Positions 59,606-64,000 of a stretch of DNA of 64,000 nt are shown one piece after another. Every line of letters starts with the position of its first letter. Positions within the stretch are counted from its first letter, which is position 1. The translations under genes and the position numbers were made by a program. This DNA is from JAJRVM01 sp963700515. GTDB lineage: Bacteria; Planctomycetota; Planctomycetia; Pirellulales; Pirellulaceae. The stretch spans positions 62,001 through 126,000 of the forward strand of contig CAVOXY010000001.1 of NCBI GenBank assembly GCA_963700515.1. Direction: 5' to 3'. The notes under the pieces were generated by a model, which saw only the letters and a list, made by a program, of their open reading frames with translations, searched no databases and was not told the DNA's origin.

Positions 59606-60159
59606 GCAGAACCCGTCATCAGGTAGGAGATCCAAGGAAAGGTACGGAAGCCGCCACCAAAGCGTCGCAGTCACCCGCGTAGCGGACCCAGGGACGCGCT
59701 GACTGCTTAGGATAATAGGTGTTCGCAAGCGAGGCAATTCGCATGGTACGGCCGCGTTTAGCGCCCCGACAAGAAACACCTAAGTCCATACTAAGCAGGG
59801 TGTTGAGGACTGTCAACGCGAAACACGCCACCGTGCCCGCTATGTGAGCACCGTGAGCAAATCACAAACATCCCCGCCGCTGGCGGCCTGTTGACGGAGT
59901 CGTAGGACAGGCGGGAAGCCTGTACTGGGGAAAGTCACGTGGAGTTGGCACCTGAAACGGGGCGGTCGTGACAGGCACTAAGCCTGTCCGACGTGCTGTT
60001 GGTCAACCAAGGCAACGCCCCGCTGGCCTCACTCGACGGCAGCCAGACACGGCACCGTCAAGGTTCGGGCCCCTTGCGAGTTTGTCCGGGACGGTGTTAA
60101 CTTTGAGGGATTTTACACCCATCACGACGTTCTCCAGCCAAGCGAAGGATTCCTCGAGC
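59606..60159. other. intergenic region upstream of argH and carB with palindromic repeats
   Basis: A divergent gap of about 550 bases. Near 59905-59923 lies ACAGGC-GGGAA-GCCTGT, and at 59970-59988 GACAGGC-ACTAA-GCCTGTC, two copies of one palindromic element (repeat family D). The rest shows no ORF with family resemblance. Promoters for both amino acid/pyrimidine genes must lie here but are not evident. Confidence 0.5.
59970..59988 (+). repeat. repeat family D palindrome
   Basis: A perfect 7-bp stem, GACAGGC and GCCTGTC, with a 5-nt loop. A second, 6-bp copy (ACAGGC/GCCTGT) sits at 59907-59923. Such CCTGTC palindromes, I believe, are common between genes in planctomycetes. Confidence 0.6.
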
Positions 60160-63100
60160 GTGCCACGACGAGACGACCTACATAAAATACTGCTGATTGG
60201 ATCGGGACCGATTGTGATCGGACAGGCCTGCGAGTTCGACTATTCCGGCACGCAGGCCTGCAAGGCGCTGCGCGAAGAAAAATACGAAGTCGTGTTGGTG
60301 AACTCCAACCCCGCCACCATCATGACCGATCCCAATACGGCGGATCGGACGTACATTGAGCCCCTGACGTGGGAAATCGTGGCCAAGGTGATCGAGCGCG
60401 AGAGGCCCGACGCACTGTTACCCACGGTGGGGGGCCAGACCGGATTGAACTTGGCGATGGATTTGTGGCACCACGGCGTGTTGGAGAAATACGGAGTGGA
60501 GATGATCGGTGCCAACGCCCAGGTGATTGCCAAGGCGGAGGAGCGGGATCAGTTCAAGCAGGCGATGGAGCGGATTGGCCTGGAGGTCTGCAACGGCAAG
60601 ACGGTCCACAACATTGAGGAAGCGCGCGGTGGTCAAGGACATTGGGTTGCCCTGTGTGGTGCGCCCCAGTTTTACGCTGGGTGGATCGGGATCGGCGATC
60701 GCGTACAACCGTGGCGAGTTCGACACGCTCGTGCGGCGCGGACTGGATCAAAGTCCGATCACGGAAGTGCTGCTGGAGGAATCGGTCCTGGGCTGGAAAG
60801 AGTTCGAGATGGAGGTGATGCGCGACTTGGACGACAACGTCGTGATCATTTGCTCGATCGAGAACTTCGATCCCATGGGCGTGCACACGGGCGATTCGAT
60901 CACGGTTGCTCCGGCGCAGACGTTGACTGACAAGGAGTACCAGCGGATGCGGGATGCCAGTCTGGCAGTGATTCGCGAGATTGGCGTGGAGACGGGCGGC
61001 TCGAACATCCAATTTGCGATTCACCCGCCGACTGGCCGGATGATTGTGATTGAGATGAATCCGCGAGTCAGCCGATCGAGCGCGTTGGCCTCGAAGGCGA
61101 CGGGATTTCCGATCGCGAAGATTGCCGCCAAACTAGCGGTCGGCTATCGGTTGCACGAGTTGGCGAACGACATTACGCGAGAGACGCAGGCCTGTTTTGA
61201 GCCGACGATCGATTACGTGGTCACGAAGATCCCGCGTTTTGCCTTTGAGAAGTTTCCCGAAGCGGATGCCACTTTGACCACGCAGATGAAGAGCGTGGGG
61301 GAAACGATGGCGATCGGAAGAACGTTCAAGGAGTCGTTTCAGAAAGCGCTGCGCGGCCTGGAAGTTGGCAGTTTCGGATTCGGTTGCGACGGCAAGGACC
61401 TGTGGGGAACGGAGCAGCAGCCGAGTCTGGATGAAATTCGCATCAAGCTATCCACCGCCAACGAGGACCGTGTCTGGTATTTGCGGTATGCGATGAAAGC
61501 CGGCATGACGATCGGCGAGATCCACGATCTGTCGGCGATCGATCCGTGGTTCCTTGACCAACTGGCGCAGCTGGTCGAGCAGGAGGAGCAGCTGCGGGGT
61601 ATCCCCCGGCTGGAAGAGGTGGACGGGGCCACCATGCGACGGGCCAAACAGTTTGGCTTTTCGGACCGCCAGTTGGCGACGATCTTCAACACGCATGAGA
61701 TGGAAGTCCGGCGGTTCCGGAAAGAGCTGGGTATTCAGACCACGTTCAAGTCGGTCGATACCTGTGCCGCGGAATTCGAAGCGTATACGCCGTATTACTA
61801 CTCGACCTACGAAGACGAGGACGAAACGCCCCCCAAATCGCCGGACAAGCGGCGGATCATGATTCTCGGGGGCGGGCCCAATCGGATCGGGCAGGGGATC
61901 GAGTTCGACTATTGTTGCTGTCACGCCAGTTTCGCCCTCCGGGAACTTGGTATCGAGTCGATTATGGTCAACTCGAATCCGGAGACCGTCAGCACGGACT
62001 ACGACACGAGCGATCTGCTGTTCTTTGAGCCGTTGACGACCGAAGACGTGCTGAACATTTGTGAGCGGGTACAGCCGGACGGTGTCATTGTGCAGTTTGG
62101 CGGGCAGACGCCGTTGAATCTTTCGCGGGCGTTGGCCACGGCTGGAGTCCCGATTATCGGTACCAGCGTCGACACCATCGAAGCGGCGGAGGATCGGGAG
62201 AAGTTTCAGCAGCTGCTGCAGAAATTGAATCTCAAGCAACCGGCCAATGGCATCGCTCGCAATCTGAATACGGCTCGACTGGAAGCCAAAAAGATCGGCT
62301 TTCCCGCGCTGGTGCGGCCCAGCTTCGTGCTGGGGGGGAGGGCGATGGAGATCTGCTATGACCAGGCTCAGTTTGAGCAGTTTGTGGCGGCGGCCTTCGT
62401 CGTCGCTCAAGGCCAACCGGTGCTCATCGATCGCTTTCTGGAAGATGCGACGGAAGTGGATGTGGACGCGGTGAGTGACGGCGAAGACGTCGTGGTGATG
62501 GGAATCATGGAACACATCGAGGAGGCTGGTGTTCATTCGGGCGATTCGGCTTGTGCGATTCCGCCCTACAGCTTGCCTGGTCCGGTGGTGCAGGAGATTC
62601 GCGAAGCGACGCACGCCATGGCCCGTTACTTGAAGGTCATCGGGCTGATGAATGTGCAGTTCGCGGTGAAGAAAGAAGACGGACGGATGAACGTGTATGT
62701 GCTGGAAGTGAATCCGCGAGCCAGCCGCACCGTGCCGTTTGTGGCCAAGGCGACGGGTGTTCCCGTGGCCAAGATCGCCGCCAAGGTGATGGCCGGCAAG
62801 AAGCTCGCCGAACTGGGGATTACCAGCGAGCCGATCCCCGCTCACGTGTCGGTGAAGGAAAGTGTCTTTCCGTTCCGCAAGTTCGTGGGGGTCGATATCG
62901 TGCTGGGACCGGAGATGCGCAGCACCGGCGAGGTGATGGGAGTGAGCGAACGGTTTTCCATCGCCTTTGCCAAAGGTCAATTGGCTGCCGGCGTCGTCTT
63001 GCCCGAGAAGGGAAAGATCTTCATCAGCGTCTCAGCACGGCACAAGCACCATGTCGTGCCGCTCGCGCAACGACTCGCCAACATGGGTTTCGAGCTGCTG

Positions 63101-63406
63101 GCCACCGAAGGAACCGCTCGACATTTGGGTGAGGCGGGCATCGAGGTCCAACGCGTCAAAAAGATCGCCGAAGGACATCCAAACCTGCTCGATTACATGA
63201 TCGATGGCGAAATCGCGCTGGTGATGAACACTCCCAGCGGCAAAGGGGCACGCACCGATGAAGGTCGTATTCGCGCCGCCGCCGTGCAACACGGTGTGCC
63301 GTGCATCACGACTATCCAGGCTGCCGAAGCAGCCGTGGTCGCCATGGAAGCGTTGCGCGAAGAAGAGATGACCGTCGAGGCCCTGCAGGATCGCTTCCAA
63401 GTCTGA
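60160..63406 (+). CDS. carB: carbamoyl-phosphate synthase large subunit (frameshifted)
   Basis: About 1080 residues, the full expected length. Two homologous ATP-grasp halves: LIGSGPIVIGQACEFDYSGTQACKALREEKYEVVLVNSNPATIMTDP, then GGPNRIGQGIEFDYCCCHASFALRELGIESIMVNSNPETVSTDYD. Each is followed by an ATP-grasp core (MNPRVSRSSALASKATG; VNPRASRTVPFVAKATG) and the C-terminal MGS allosteric domain (FEL-LATEGTARHLGEAGI). It makes carbamoyl phosphate for arginine and pyrimidines, fitting argH nearby. One frameshift near 60625 occurs within a GCGCGCGG run. The GTG at 60160 (VPRRDDLHKIL) is the family start. Confidence 0.93.
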
Positions 63407-63424
63407 GCTGAAGGAACCCAAGTG

Positions 63425-64000
63425 ATGCATCGCCGTGATTTTCACCGTCAGGTGGCTGCCGCTGCACTCGGTTGTGCGGCGCTGGGACCAGCCGCCATTT
63501 CGGCAGACGCATGGTCGGACTCGAACGCCGAGGAAAATATGCTGCCCATTATCGATACCCATCAGCATCTGTGGGATCTGCAAAAACAGAATGTGCCGTG
63601 GCTCAAGAACGCCTCCGAAGTGCTGCGCCATTCGTACGTCACGCGCGATTATCTGGAAGCCACCAAGGGATTGAATGTAGTCAAAACCATCTACATGGAA
63701 ATTGATGTCGCTCCGGAAGACCAGGTGGCGGAAGTCGAGCTCGTCACGCAATTGTGCCGTAGTCCGGAGCATCCGACGGTGGCGGCCGTGATTGGTGGAC
63801 GACCGGGGAGTGAGACCTTCGCGGACTACGCCCGGACGATGGCCAAAAACCCCTACGTCAAAGGCGTACGCCAGGTGCTCCACGGTGACACTCCGCCCGG
63901 CTATTGCCTGAGCGATCCGTTTGTGCGCAGTATGCGTTTGCTCGGCGAACTCGGTCTCAGCTTCGACCTCTGCCTGCGCCCCGGTGAGCTGGGTGATGCT
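63425..64000 (+). CDS. amidohydrolase-family protein with Tat-like signal (3' end outside window)
   Basis: 192 codons to the window edge, no stop. ATG 63425 has AAGGAA 10 nt upstream and is 18 nt after carB. The start MHRRDFHRQVAAAALGCAAL resembles a twin-arginine signal. Then comes IIDTHQHLWDL, the metal-binding HxH strand of TIM-barrel metal-dependent hydrolases of the COG3618 type (lactonases and related). ASEVLRHSYVTRDYLEATKGLNVVKTIYME and KNPYVKGVRQVLHGDTPP continue that fold. The substrate cannot be told without the rest. Confidence 0.78.
   Translation, partial: MHRRDFHRQVAAAALGCAALGPAAISADAWSDSNAEENMLPIIDTHQHLWDLQKQNVPWLKNASEVLRHSYVTRDYLEATKGLNVVKTIYMEIDVAPEDQVAEVELVTQLCRSPEHPTVAAVIGGRPGSETFADYARTMAKNPYVKGVRQVLHGDTPPGYCLSDPFVRSMRLLGELGLSFDLCLRPGELGDA

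Overview
The window looks like chromosomal DNA of a planctomycete, probably Pirellulales-like. The pointers are high GC, many secreted proteins (parallel beta-helix, PQQ-like propeller, LamG plus glycosidase, HEAT-repeat, DUF6268), Uma2 and DUF4058 families, and a short DnaA that lacks domain I. This placement is inference; there is no rRNA gene to confirm it. I found no rRNA, tRNA or CRISPR array.

Layout: 0-12 kb holds a partial PQQ-like propeller gene, a broken VapBC module, a beta-helix protein, a sialidase-like protein, a Uma2 nuclease, a dicarboxylate/cation symporter, a phosphate-selective porin, an SDR and a pentaheme cytochrome. At 12.5-14.0 kb is a retron-type reverse transcriptase with a structured, unannotated upstream RNA candidate (13854-14006, minus): the best candidate for an undescribed system. 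From 14.5 to 39 kb is a carbohydrate-degradation region (sialidase, tartrate/isopropylmalate-type dehydrogenase, toxin-antitoxin pair, several glycoside hydrolases, PL11 rhamnogalacturonan lyase, GH32). It is interrupted at 28-32.5 kb by a minus-strand trimeric [FeFe]-hydrogenase operon (HydB-, HydA- and HydC-like) that would couple NAD(P)H and ferredoxin to H2. From 39 kb on come a two-component system, the replication block gyrB-dciA-dnaN-dnaA with a candidate origin, a cysteine desulfurase, scpB, hemA and a ccsA/hemX-type gene, a sigma-54 activator, a HEAT-repeat protein, argH, carB and the start of an amidohydrolase.

Two features run through the window. First, many genes carry single-base frameshifts, including the essential genes gyrB and carB. 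I read most of these as sequence or assembly errors, not gene death, and give them as single genes with approximate shift positions. Second, several families of palindromic intergenic repeats are present. One (family A) is a 66-67 bp monomer that forms a five-copy array at 27615-27932, sits as a single copy between convergent genes at 3963-4019, and has a degenerate copy at the point where a VapC toxin gene is cut off.

Genuinely damaged genes, as opposed to frameshifted ones, are the VapC fragment, an SLC12-type transporter that has lost its central membrane region, an orphan ASPIC/UnbV domain and a glycosidase fragment next to the repeat array.
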